A DNA stretch of 64,000 bases from JAGFIY01 sp964499285 (GTDB taxonomy: Bacteria > Bacteroidota > Ignavibacteria > Ignavibacteriales > Melioribacteraceae): assembly GCA_964499285.1 (NCBI GenBank), contig CAZCLA010000009.1, positions 27,083 to 91,082 on the forward strand. The letters run 5' to 3'. Made by a program: the position numbers and the translations under genes. The notes under the pieces were generated by a model. That model searched no databases, had not been told where the DNA came from, and worked only from the letters and a program-made list of their open reading frames with translations. This document shows positions 24,797-33,219 of this stretch, one piece after another (within the stretch, counting starts at the first letter, position 1; each line of letters begins with the position of its first letter).

Positions 24797-25252
24797 ATGA
24801 GTAGAGAATTATTATACCAATATTTTTCCGATGACGATTTTCTTAGGATCTCGGATATGATCAAACAAGCTGAACTTAAAACATCGGGAGAAATCCGTGT
24901 TTCGGTTAAAGAAAGCAAACCGCCTATGAAATCAAAGAAATCGATTAAAGATCTTGCAGAAGAAGAATTTTATACTCTTAGAATGGACAAAACCCGCGAT
25001 AAAACCGGAATTTTACTGTACATATCACTTAAAGAAAAAGCATTTCAAATACTTGCCGATAAAGGTATAAATCAGAAGGTTAAACCGAATACATGGGATG
25101 AGTTAAAAGAACAGCTTCAGAAAAATTTTGCGGACGGAAAGTTTGCCGACGGAATTATTAATACAGTTGAAACGATGGGAGAAATTCTTTCTGAGCACTT
25201 CCCAATCAAAAACGATGACAAAAACGAATTAAGTAATAAGGTTGAGTTCTAG
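24797..25252 (+). CDS. TPM-domain protein
   Basis: 151 residues. TPM-fold protein (the domain of YgcG and of the plant thylakoid acid phosphatase TLP18.3): LRISDMIKQAELKTSGEIRVSV, then DKTGILLYISLKEKAFQILADKGI and FADGKFADGIINTVETMGEIL. Unlike many family members it has no signal peptide or C-terminal membrane helix, so it is probably cytosolic. Its stop overlaps the convergent aldo/keto reductase stop by 4 nt. Function unknown. Confidence 0.85.
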   Translation: MSRELLYQYFSDDDFLRISDMIKQAELKTSGEIRVSVKESKPPMKSKKSIKDLAEEEFYTLRMDKTRDKTGILLYISLKEKAFQILADKGINQKVKPNTWDELKEQLQKNFADGKFADGIINTVETMGEILSEHFPIKNDDKNELSNKVEF

Positions 25253-26238
25253 CTTAAAATTTCGTCAATTCTTCTAATCTCATCTCCGGTGAAAGATAAA
25301 TTATCTTTAACTTTTATTAACTCGAAAATTTGTTCGATTCTACTTGCACCAATAAGAGCCGATGTAATACCTTCGTGCCTAAGTACCCAAGAAATCGCCA
25401 TCTGCGCTAAAGATTGTTCTCTCGATAAGGCAATCTCGTTAAGCCGTTTTACTTTCTCGATAACGTCGTTTGTTATTTCCTCGCGGCTTAGAAATCCCCA
25501 ATCTTTTGCCGCACGAGAATCTTCAGGTATTCCTTTCAAATATTTATTTGTCAATAATCCCTGTGCAAGTGGTGAAAACACAATTGCGCCCATACCGGTG
25601 TGACTAAGTGTATTTAGTAAATCCTTCTCTATCCACCGATCGAACATGCTGTATTTGGGTTGATGAATTAATAATGGTGTTCCCATCTCCTTCATTATTC
25701 TAGCTGCCTCAGCAGTTCTGTCAGCAGGATAATTTGAGATTCCGGCGTACAGCGCTTTGCCTGCTTTGACTAAAGAGCTTAATGCACTCATCGTTTCTTC
25801 CAGCGGCGTGTCGTAATCGGGGCGATGGTGATAAAAAATATCTACATAATCCACTCCCATTCGTTTAAGACTTTGATCGCAGCTTGCAATTAAATATTTC
25901 CTCGATCCGAAATCTCCGTAAGGTCCATACCACATAAAATAACCGGCTTTACTCGATATTATAATATGATCACGATAAGGATGAAGATCCTTCTTTAAAA
26001 TCTTTCCGAAGTTCTCCTCTGCCGATCCGGGCGGAGGACCATAATTGTTCGCGAGATCAAAATGTGTTATACCGTTGTCAAATGCTATTAATACCATTTT
26101 GCGTGCATTTTCAAACACATCAACTCCGCCGAAATTATGCCAAAGTCCAAGTGAAATTAACGGCAATTTTATTCCGCTTTTACCGCATCTACGGTATGGA
26201 AGAATTTCGTAACGATTTTTACTTGCTTTATAAGGCAT
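25249..26238 (-). CDS. Aldo/keto reductase (YghZ-like)
   Basis: 329 residues. NADPH-dependent aldehyde reductase of the YghZ / K+ channel beta-subunit-like branch. The catalytic tetrad can be placed: Asp in THFDLANNYG with its Tyr, Lys in IISSKAGYFMW, and His in DIFYHHRPD. The C-terminal SALIGASRIEQI binds the cofactor's phosphate. E. coli YghZ reduces L-glyceraldehyde 3-phosphate and methylglyoxal; this substrate is assumed only by family. Starts 8 nt from the EamA gene and likely shares its transcript. Confidence 0.93.
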   Translation of the reverse strand: MPYKASKNRYEILPYRRCGKSGIKLPLISLGLWHNFGGVDVFENARKMVLIAFDNGITHFDLANNYGPPPGSAEENFGKILKKDLHPYRDHIIISSKAGYFMWYGPYGDFGSRKYLIASCDQSLKRMGVDYVDIFYHHRPDYDTPLEETMSALSSLVKAGKALYAGISNYPADRTAEAARIMKEMGTPLLIHQPKYSMFDRWIEKDLLNTLSHTGMGAIVFSPLAQGLLTNKYLKGIPEDSRAAKDWGFLSREEITNDVIEKVKRLNEIALSREQSLAQMAISWVLRHEGITSALIGASRIEQIFELIKVKDNLSFTGDEIRRIDEILS

Positions 26239-26246
26239 TCTAACTC

Positions 26247-27158
26247 CTACTTAAATTTTGCTGCAAATAATTTTTTTAACGCATCTTTTTGTTGATAAAA
26301 AATCCCACCGAGTATACATATCAACCCGACAAGAGAGGAAGTCATAAGTTCTTCACCTAGAACGAAAGATAAAAACATGAGTGATAAAAAAGGTGCGAGG
26401 TAAGCTAAGGTTGAAGTCTTAACTTTGTTCTCGCTTAATTCCAAACCTTTCAGCCAAAGGAAAAATGTAATTCCCATTTCAAAAATTCCAATATAAAGTC
26501 CTCCCCAAAAATATTCATTAAACTTAATATGAAATTCATGAAAAATCATAACGTACAAAAGAGTGAAAATGCTCCCGAAGAAAAATCCAGTAAAAAGTTT
26601 CAACTCCACACCGGTTTTATTCTTAAGATTTACAATCCAGTACGATGCCCAAATAATTGAACTACCGGCAGCAAGTGATGCACCGAAAATATTATGAAAG
26701 TGAAGTTCAAATACACTCCCTCTTGTAGCAATTATAACAACACCAATAAATGCGAGAATTAATCCAACAACAAGTGGCACAGTAAATTTGTGATTTAAAA
26801 ATATCACGGAAAAAACCGATACAACAATTGGCCAGATATAGTTTAATAGAAATGCTTCCTGCCCGGGCAGAATCGAATATGCCTTGAACAAAACCAGATA
26901 GTAAAGGAAAGGATTAAGCACTCCCGCAACGAGACCAAATTTGATGTTACCGGGATCAAAAAAGTTTTTGATGCTTACTTTATTCGAAAGCAAAAGCACA
27001 AAAAACAAAACAAATGCGCTCACAAACGATGAAATTAAAAGAAGCTGGTAGAACTCCATCCCTTCCAGCGTAAGTTTGGAAGCTGTTGCAATTGTAGACC
27101 ACAATAAAATTGCAGCCAGCGAATAAAACAACCCTTTTTTGTTATCTATTTGATTCAT
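26247..27158 (-). CDS. EamA / DMT-family transporter
   Basis: 303 residues with ten hydrophobic helices in two five-helix repeats, the drug/metabolite transporter arrangement. The first repeat begins GLFYSLAAILLWSTIATASKLTLE and the second near GASLAAGSSIIWASYWIVN. The signature proline/glycine kinks are in AYSILPGQEAFLLNYIWPIVV. It heads a minus-strand pair with the aldo/keto reductase, divergent from aat. Substrate unknown; relatives export amino acids or metabolites. Confidence 0.9.
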   Translation of the reverse strand: MNQIDNKKGLFYSLAAILLWSTIATASKLTLEGMEFYQLLLISSFVSAFVLFFVLLLSNKVSIKNFFDPGNIKFGLVAGVLNPFLYYLVLFKAYSILPGQEAFLLNYIWPIVVSVFSVIFLNHKFTVPLVVGLILAFIGVVIIATRGSVFELHFHNIFGASLAAGSSIIWASYWIVNLKNKTGVELKLFTGFFFGSIFTLLYVMIFHEFHIKFNEYFWGGLYIGIFEMGITFFLWLKGLELSENKVKTSTLAYLAPFLSLMFLSFVLGEELMTSSLVGLICILGGIFYQQKDALKKLFAAKFK

Positions 27159-27222
27159 TAATAAAAATTTTTTAATTAACAGCCGGAATGTTTTGATATC
27201 GGAAAATACAAAATTTTATCCC

Positions 27223-27816
27223 ATGACCCACAAACCTAAATACGATGATTTTCTTGCCCCGGGAACAATGATTCAGCTCTACAGTCAAGGAGCATTCCCT
27301 ATGGGCGAAGAGGACGGATCTGTAAATTGGTACATGCCTCAAATAAGGTCGATCATTCCGCTTGATAAATTTAACATTCCTTCTTCGCTAAAAACATTTA
27401 TGAAAAATACCGATTTCGAGTACAGATTCGATATGTGCACTATGGAAGTGGTAAAAAAGTGTAGTCAAAGGGAAAAAACATGGATCAATGACGCACTTTT
27501 AAAAGCATATGAAAAAATTCACGCACTCGGTTATCTGCATTCGGTTGAAGTTTTTCAAAAATCAAAGTTGGTCGGCGGGCTTTACGGCGTTGCCGTAAAC
27601 GGTGCGTTCTTTGGGGAATCAATGTTCTCGGAAGTTTCGCAGGCATCAAAATGTGCACTTGTTAAACTTGTTGAACGCCTTAACGAAAAAGGATTTACAC
27701 TTCTCGACATTCAATTCACAACAAAACATCTCGAAATGTTCGGTGCTGTAGAGATTACATTTGATGAATATTATGACATACTTCTTGAAGCATATTACAA
27801 CAACGCAAAATTTTAA
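27223..27816 (+). CDS. aat: Leucyl/phenylalanyl-tRNA-protein transferase
   Basis: 197 residues from the ATG at 27223; an upstream TTG at 27193 would add ten. It adds Leu or Phe to N-terminal Arg/Lys, marking proteins for ClpAP/ClpS (N-degron pathway). Family landmarks: YSQGAFPMGEEDGSVNWYMPQIRSIIPLD, REKTWINDALLKAYEKIH, HSVEVF, LVGGLYGVAVNGAFFGESMFS and the C-terminal LLDIQFTTKHLEMFGAVEI. The stop codon is followed within 20 nt by the ribosome binding site of the Zur-like gene. No clear Shine-Dalgarno of its own. Confidence 0.93.
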   Translation: MTHKPKYDDFLAPGTMIQLYSQGAFPMGEEDGSVNWYMPQIRSIIPLDKFNIPSSLKTFMKNTDFEYRFDMCTMEVVKKCSQREKTWINDALLKAYEKIHALGYLHSVEVFQKSKLVGGLYGVAVNGAFFGESMFSEVSQASKCALVKLVERLNEKGFTLLDIQFTTKHLEMFGAVEITFDEYYDILLEAYYNNAKF

Positions 27817-27861
27817 TTGCAAACGACTTGCAATAAGAGGAGCACTTTCTTAATTTTCGTT

Positions 27862-28248
27862 GTGGAAAATTTGAAAGTAAAAGTACGCGATAACGGATTT
27901 AAATTGACAAGACCTCGAGAACTTTTGCTTGGAGTTTTGAATAGTTCAGATATGCCCTTGACTTTGAATGAAATTCACTTAAAAATTAAACATATAGATT
28001 TCGCGAGTGTTTACAGAAATATAAAACTTTTTAAGTCGCTCGAACTTGTCAGCGAAGTTTTATATGGGGATAAAACACCCCGTTATGAATTGAAAGAAAA
28101 AGTCCATCGCCACCATGTTGTGTGCGCGCGATGCGGCAAGGTGAAAAAAGTGAACATTTGCTTAATAGACACAGTTGAAAAAAATACGGGTTTTAAAATA
28201 ATTGATCATTCCGTAGTTATGAAGGGAATATGTCCAGATTGTCTTTAA
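27862..28248 (+). CDS. zur: Fur-family metal regulator, probably Zur
   Basis: About 128 residues from a GTG at 27862; the open frame reaches back to a TTG at 27817, directly after aat. The winged helix is KLTRPRELLLGVLNSSDMPLTLNEIHLKI followed by FASVYRNIKLF. The metal-site pattern RHHVVCARCGKVKKV and the C-terminal CPDC give the two CxxC pairs of structural zinc. Its 3' end overlaps the zinc-binding protein gene by 19 nt, and the znuACB order follows, so zinc-responsive control of this operon is likely. Iron or manganese (Fur/Mur) cannot be excluded from sequence alone. Confidence 0.85.
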   Translation: MENLKVKVRDNGFKLTRPRELLLGVLNSSDMPLTLNEIHLKIKHIDFASVYRNIKLFKSLELVSEVLYGDKTPRYELKEKVHRHHVVCARCGKVKKVNICLIDTVEKNTGFKIIDHSVVMKGICPDCL

Positions 28249-29230
28249 ATCTATTTTTTCTTGCAGTCTTAATGGTTGCTCTATTAGGCTGCGGCAANNN
28301 NNNNNNNNNNNNNNNNNNNNNNNNNNNNNNNNNNNNNNNNNNNNNNNNNNNNNNNNNNNNNNNNNNNNNNNNNNNNNNNNNNNNNNNNNNNNNNNNNCTT
28401 TAAATCTATTTTTTCTTGCAGTCTTAATGGTTGCTCTATTAGGCTGCGGCAAAACTGAAGATTCAGAATTTACGAAAGAACAAATTTTTGTTTCAATTCC
28501 TCCTTATGCAGATTTTATCACAAGACTTATTAGAAAAGACAAAGCCGATATTACTGTTATGATTCCCCCTGGAAGCTCGCCGGAGACTTATACCGTTTCC
28601 CCGAAACAGCTTCAGAAACTATCAAAAGGCGGAACTTATTTCCTAACCGGAGGGAATTTTGAGTTCGAGAAAAAACTGATCGAAAAACTTTCAGACCGCA
28701 ATAAATTGAACATGTTTGTAACATCCGAAGGAATTGAATTAGTAAAAGGCGATCCACATATTTGGCTTGGAGTTGATGAAACTCAAAAAATAGTTTCGAA
28801 TATTGCAAACCATTTAATTGAATTATTTCCTGAAGACAAAGAACAAATACTTAACAACGAAAGAAAATTCAATGATACACTTATTTCAATTCACGCTAAA
28901 TTCCGAGACAGATTTGAAAAAATGAGTAAAAAGCATTTTCTCGTGTTTCATTCCGCGTGGAAATATTTTGCCGAAGATTTCGGTCTAAAAGAAATTTCAA
29001 TAGAGAAGGAAGGAAAACATCCAGGTGCTATGGAAATAAAAAATACAATTTCGGAAGCAAAAAGCTTGAGTATGAACACCGTGTTTATAGAACCACAGTT
29101 CAATGATGAACCGGCTTTGGTGGTCGCAAAAGAATTAGGCGCAAAAGTCGAAAAGATAAATCCGCTGCCGGAAAATTATATTGAGGGACTCACCGAAACA
29201 CTTAAAAAAATAGAAGATTCACTTAAATGA
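28230..29230 (+). CDS. znuA: Zinc ABC transporter substrate-binding lipoprotein, split by a false gap
   Basis: 281 residues after removing the N run and one copy of the 55-base repeat. The start MSRLSLNLFF and the lipobox LLGC at about residue 21 mark a lipoprotein, a feature lost if one reads the broken ORF from 28427. Cluster-A1 metal-binding pattern: TVMIPPGSSPETYTVSP, DPHIWLG, FHSAWKYFAEDFG and VFIEPQFND. The His usually seen in the first segment (PHxYEPTP) is replaced by Glu. Cotranscribed with zur, znuC and znuB. Zn is the likely ligand; Mn is possible. Confidence 0.9.
28243..28452. repeat. 55-bp direct repeat flanking 100 N: assembly artefact
   Basis: Bases 28243-28297 recur exactly at 28398-28452 across an N run of 100. 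As at 9172-9381 this is an unmerged contig overlap. Collapsing it restores a continuous 846-base znuA frame (282 codons with stop). Confidence 0.9.
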
Positions 29231-29982
29231 AAAAGATACTTCAAATAAAGGACTTAAGCGTAAACCTAAACGGAATCGAAGTGCTGAAGGATGTTAACCT
29301 TACCCTCGATGAAAAAGAATACTTAGGAATAATAGGTCCAAACGGGGCAGGAAAAACAACACTGCTTAAAGCAATTCTGGGATTAGTTGATATCTCTTCA
29401 GGTTATATTAAAGTAAACGGTAAACCCGCGCTGAAAAATTTGAATGAAATAGGTTATGTGCCGCAGTATTCAAACTTCGATGCAAGTTACCCTATTTCGG
29501 TAAATGATGTTATTAAACTTGGATGCCTCGGAAAAAACCTAAAAATGAGCGAAGCCGGAAAACAAAGCAAAGTGAAAGAGGTTCTTGCGAAAGTGAACTT
29601 GTCCGGTTATGAAGAAAAGCTGATAAGTCAACTTTCGGGCGGCGAGAAGCAGCGAGTATTAATCGCACGTGCTTTGATTTCAGATCCGTTGCTTCTTCTT
29701 CTTGATGAACCGACTGCGAGTGCGGATGTTAAATCGGGCAAGAGCTTTTACGAACTTCTTCACGAATTAAATGAAAGAATAACCATTATACTCGTCTCGC
29801 ATGATATTGGTGCAGTTTCCAAATATGTTAAGAAAATTGCATGCTTAAACAAAAATTTGGTATATCACGATTCAAAAGAAATCAGCAGAGAAATGCTTGA
29901 GGCAACATATCAGTGTCCGGTTGATCTTGTTGCACATGGACTACCGCACAGAGTTTTAGAAACACATAATCACAATCATTAA
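29227..29982 (+). CDS. znuC: Zinc ABC transporter ATP-binding protein
   Basis: 251 residues. Walker A GPNGAGKTT, Q-loop YVPQYSNFD, signature LSGGEKQR, Walker B LLLLDEPT and the switch His in VSHDIG are all intact. The His-rich C-terminus (ETHNHNH) is common in metal ABC proteins. It powers the ZnuB permease. The start overlaps znuA by 4 nt and the stop is 1 nt before znuB, so it is tightly coupled. Confidence 0.95.
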   Translation: MKKILQIKDLSVNLNGIEVLKDVNLTLDEKEYLGIIGPNGAGKTTLLKAILGLVDISSGYIKVNGKPALKNLNEIGYVPQYSNFDASYPISVNDVIKLGCLGKNLKMSEAGKQSKVKEVLAKVNLSGYEEKLISQLSGGEKQRVLIARALISDPLLLLLDEPTASADVKSGKSFYELLHELNERITIILVSHDIGAVSKYVKKIACLNKNLVYHDSKEISREMLEATYQCPVDLVAHGLPHRVLETHNHNH

Positions 29983-29983
29983 T

Positions 29984-30787
29984 ATGTTAGAAATATTTCA
30001 ATACGATTTTTTTCTTAATGCTTTTTTAGCAGCGCTTCTTGCAAGTTTTGCCTGCGGAATAGTCGGAACTTTTGTTGTTGTTCGAAAGGTTGTTTTTATC
30101 AGCGGGGGAATTGCACACACTGCTTACGGCGGAATTGGTCTTGGATATTTGATGGGCATAAATCCGCTGATCGGCGCTTTTGCATTCAGCACCGGAGCGG
30201 CATATTTCATCTCGGCAATGAGGAGAAAAAACAGCAGCAATGAAGATACACTGATTGGAATCCTTTGGGCGGTCGGGATGGCATTGGGAATTGTGTTCAT
30301 AAGTTTGACCCCGGGCTATACTCCAAATTTAATGAGTTATCTCTTTGGCGATATTTTAACCGTTCCCTTTGATGACATATTAATAATGATAGCCGCAGAT
30401 ATAATAATTGCAGCAGTTGTGTTTTTCAATTTGGATAAATTTATTGCAATTACTTTTGATGAAGAATATTCAAGAACTCTTGGACTTCCGGTAGATCGGT
30501 TATATTTTTTATTATATGTACTAATCGCGCTTACAACCGTAATTCTTATAAAACTTGTCGGAATAATATTAGTTATCGCACTCCTTACAATTCCACCTAC
30601 AATCAGCATTAAATTTACAAAAAGCATAAAATCGATGATGCTTCTCTCAATATTGCTGGGAATTCTATTTAGTTTTCTTGGTTTGTTGTTATCGTATTAT
30701 TTAAATTTGGCTTCCGGCGCATCAATAATATTGGTTGGAGCGGCGGGATTCATTTTTTCGGTAATTCTTACCGGAAACAAAAATTAA
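29984..30787 (+). CDS. znuB: Zinc ABC transporter permease
   Basis: 267 residues, about eight to nine membrane helices of the ABC-3 family. FACGIVGTFVVVRKVVFISGGIAHTAYGGIGLGYL is the family hallmark where a conserved motif faces the pore, and LVGIILVIALLTIPPTISIKF is the ATPase-contacting loop. It moves Zn2+ (or Mn2+) into the cytoplasm from ZnuA. Next comes lgt after 19 nt, probably on the same transcript. Confidence 0.94.
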   Translation: MLEIFQYDFFLNAFLAALLASFACGIVGTFVVVRKVVFISGGIAHTAYGGIGLGYLMGINPLIGAFAFSTGAAYFISAMRRKNSSNEDTLIGILWAVGMALGIVFISLTPGYTPNLMSYLFGDILTVPFDDILIMIAADIIIAAVVFFNLDKFIAITFDEEYSRTLGLPVDRLYFLLYVLIALTTVILIKLVGIILVIALLTIPPTISIKFTKSIKSMMLLSILLGILFSFLGLLLSYYLNLASGASIILVGAAGFIFSVILTGNKN

Positions 30788-30806
30788 TAACATTAGGATA
30801 TGCAAT

Positions 30807-31604
30807 TTGATTTGGGATGTTAGTCCGGATATTTTCTCTTTAGGTCCAATCACGATTAGATGGTACGGTTTGCTTTTTGCTGCATCTTTTATTGTTGGGT
30901 TCTATATAATGCAGAAAATTTTCGCTTTGGAATCAAAGAAAGAAAATGACCTGAACGATTTAGTTTGGTACATGATTTTAGGAACCGTTATTGGGGCAAG
31001 ACTCGGTCACTGCTTTTTCTACAACCCGGAGTATTATCTTTCAAATCCAATAAAAATTTTAATGGTTTGGGAAGGCGGACTTGCAAGTCACGGAGCAGCG
31101 ATCGGAATTTTAATTGCGGTATATCTTTATTCCAAAAAGAAAAATGATCAAACTTATTTGTGGGTTTTGGACAGAGTTGTTATAACAGTTGCATTGGCAG
31201 GTTTCTTTATCAGAACGGGAAATCTATTTAACTCCGAAATAATCGGAAAACCATCCGATTTGCCTTGGGCAGTGGTTTTTGTGAATGCAGATGTCTCCGA
31301 CCCGATGGTTCCTCGTCATCCCGCACAGTTTTACGAAGCCTTAGCATATTTATTAATTTTTGTTCTACTTATAATGATTTACCGCAAACGAAAACAAAAT
31401 TTGAATGACGGATTCATCTTTGGTTTATTTTTGTTTTTGGTATTCACTTTTAGATTTTTTGTTGAATTTATAAAAGAAGATCAATCAGCTTTCGAAGCGG
31501 GAATGTTATTGAATATGGGACAAATCTTGAGCATCCCATTGATTTTAGGCGGTATTGCATTAATCATTTATTCATTTAGAAAACAACAACAAACAGGTAA
31601 TTAG
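30807..31604 (+). CDS. lgt: Prolipoprotein diacylglyceryl transferase
   Basis: 265 residues. Transfers diacylglycerol from phosphatidylglycerol to the lipobox Cys. The start is a TTG at 30807, giving MIWDVSPDIFSLGPITIRWYG, which aligns with the normal Lgt beginning; the nearby ATG at 30800 is out of frame. Key parts: TVIGARLGHCFFYNP, WEGGLASHGAAIG with the essential His region, FFIRTGNLFNSEIIGKP (the Arg of the Lgt signature) and RHPAQFYEALAYL. Seven helices. Cotranscription with a lipoprotein-encoding zinc operon is plausible. Confidence 0.94.
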   Translation: MIWDVSPDIFSLGPITIRWYGLLFAASFIVGFYIMQKIFALESKKENDLNDLVWYMILGTVIGARLGHCFFYNPEYYLSNPIKILMVWEGGLASHGAAIGILIAVYLYSKKKNDQTYLWVLDRVVITVALAGFFIRTGNLFNSEIIGKPSDLPWAVVFVNADVSDPMVPRHPAQFYEALAYLLIFVLLIMIYRKRKQNLNDGFIFGLFLFLVFTFRFFVEFIKEDQSAFEAGMLLNMGQILSIPLILGGIALIIYSFRKQQQTGN

Positions 31605-31607
31605 TCT

Positions 31608-32756
31608 ATGCGATTAAATAAATATTTTTCCGGAATTTTACTTTTGCTTCTTTTTTTCGTTTCATTTTTAGCGGGATTTACTTTCATGAATAATTCCGAA
31701 GATCTTGGGATTATTAAAATGAAAAATGTTTCTGATGAAACTCCCGATTCCTTAAGATTCGAGGGAGAAGTTCATCTTAAAAATATTACACAGCTTACTT
31801 TCGGCGGAGATAATGCCGAAGCTTATTGGAGTTTCGACGATACTCAATTGATATTCCAAAGCAATTGGGATAAAATTAACGGTCAAGGCTGCGATCAAAT
31901 ATTTATTATGAATGCTGACGGTTCTCAACTTGACGAAGGTGAAAATTACAGACTTGTCTCAACCGGAAAAGGAAGAACAACCTGCGCTTATTTCCTTTCT
32001 GACGGGAGAATTATTTATTCATCAACACACGAAGCGGATAAGAACTGTCCTGAAGAACAAATGTTTATGAACGGCAGGTACGTGTGGCCAATTTATGATT
32101 CGTATAATATTTACATCGCAAATGCTGACGGCTCTGATACAGAATTACTGATTGGAGGAGAAGGTTACGATGCAGAACCGACAGTATCTCCAGACGGAAA
32201 ATATATAATTTTTACTTCCACGCGTTCGGGCGATCTTGAGTTGTACCGTTACGAAATTGAAACAAAAGAAATTCTCCAGTTGACCGACGAACTTGGTTAC
32301 GACGGCGGTGCTTTCTTTTCGCGAGATTCAAAAAAGATTGTTTGGCGTGCAAGCAGACCACAAGGTGAAGAGATTGCGACATATAAAAATCTCTTAACTC
32401 AGGGACTTGTTGAACCAAAAGCTCTAAATATCTATTTAGCAGATATTGATGGATCGAACAAACAGCAGATAACTGAACTGCCGGGGGCAAACTGGGCTCC
32501 TTTCTTTCACCCGTCCGGTGAAAAAATTCTATTTAGTTCCAATCATCATTCTATGGAATCAGGCGGAAGAATGTTCGATATTTTCATGATAAATGTTGAC
32601 GGAAGCGGCCTCGAACAGATCACTCATTCTGGCACTTTCGATGCTTTCCCGATGTTCTCATACGACGGGAAGAAACTTGTTTTTGCAAGCAACAGAAGAG
32701 CCGACAGAGCAGATTCTAGGGATACAAATATTTTTATTGCGGATTGGATCGATTAA
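31608..32756 (+). CDS. TolB-like WD40 (PD40) beta-propeller protein with N-terminal anchor
   Basis: 382 residues. An uncleaved signal or single helix (GILLLLLFFVSFLAGFTF) is followed by a propeller of repeated PD40 blades: AYWSFDDTQLIFQSN, EPTVSPDGKYIIFTSTRSG, GAFFSRDSKKIVWRASRPQG, APFFHPSGEKILFSSN and PMFSYDGKKLVFASNRR. Six blades are likely. Such proteins bind periplasmic partners or peptides, and resemble TolB without the N-terminal Tol domain. It lies 3 nt from lgt. Substrate unknown. Confidence 0.88.
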   Translation: MRLNKYFSGILLLLLFFVSFLAGFTFMNNSEDLGIIKMKNVSDETPDSLRFEGEVHLKNITQLTFGGDNAEAYWSFDDTQLIFQSNWDKINGQGCDQIFIMNADGSQLDEGENYRLVSTGKGRTTCAYFLSDGRIIYSSTHEADKNCPEEQMFMNGRYVWPIYDSYNIYIANADGSDTELLIGGEGYDAEPTVSPDGKYIIFTSTRSGDLELYRYEIETKEILQLTDELGYDGGAFFSRDSKKIVWRASRPQGEEIATYKNLLTQGLVEPKALNIYLADIDGSNKQQITELPGANWAPFFHPSGEKILFSSNHHSMESGGRMFDIFMINVDGSGLEQITHSGTFDAFPMFSYDGKKLVFASNRRADRADSRDTNIFIADWID

Positions 32757-32789
32757 TTAAATAGATATTAACAATTCTAATTCGTGCAA

Positions 32790-33215
32790 ATGTCGCAAAA
32801 AGATTTTGTGATAAAGTGGGTTAACGAATTCCGCAGCGGATTGCTTAAAACTTTTCCGGATGATTTTATTAACATAGAAACAATTGAATTTTCTATGCCG
32901 GGAATTGAATTGATTCTCGGCACTGAACTATTCGGACAATTTGAATTGACCGACATAGAAGGCAAATCTATATTAACTGTAAATGATTTTTTAAAAGCAA
33001 AATACATCATCTATGCAAATCGAAATAAACCGGCAAGTATAAAAATGCCGGCAAACGAATCTATGATAAAAGATGTTGTAAAAAATTATGAGAAGCATCT
33101 TGATTTACTCTTAACCGGCTTAGAAAGAGAGTATAAAAAAGAATTTCCCGAGATGAAAGATTTCAATTTTGTTTCCAACCAAATATTTAATTCTCTCAAT
33201 TTGAGAAGACATTAA
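32790..33215 (+). CDS. Conserved hypothetical protein
   Basis: 141 residues from the ATG at 32790 (a GTG two codons upstream is also in frame). No family was recognised. It is soluble, with no signal peptide, mixed alpha/beta and rich in Lys and Glu (e.g. VVKNYEKHLDLLLTGLEREYKKEF). The gene is squeezed 4 nt before the rRNA methyltransferase and shares its strand, so a link to ribosome or RNA handling is possible but is only inference. Confidence 0.6.
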   Translation: MSQKDFVIKWVNEFRSGLLKTFPDDFINIETIEFSMPGIELILGTELFGQFELTDIEGKSILTVNDFLKAKYIIYANRNKPASIKMPANESMIKDVVKNYEKHLDLLLTGLEREYKKEFPEMKDFNFVSNQIFNSLNLRRH

Positions 33216-33219
33216 ACAC

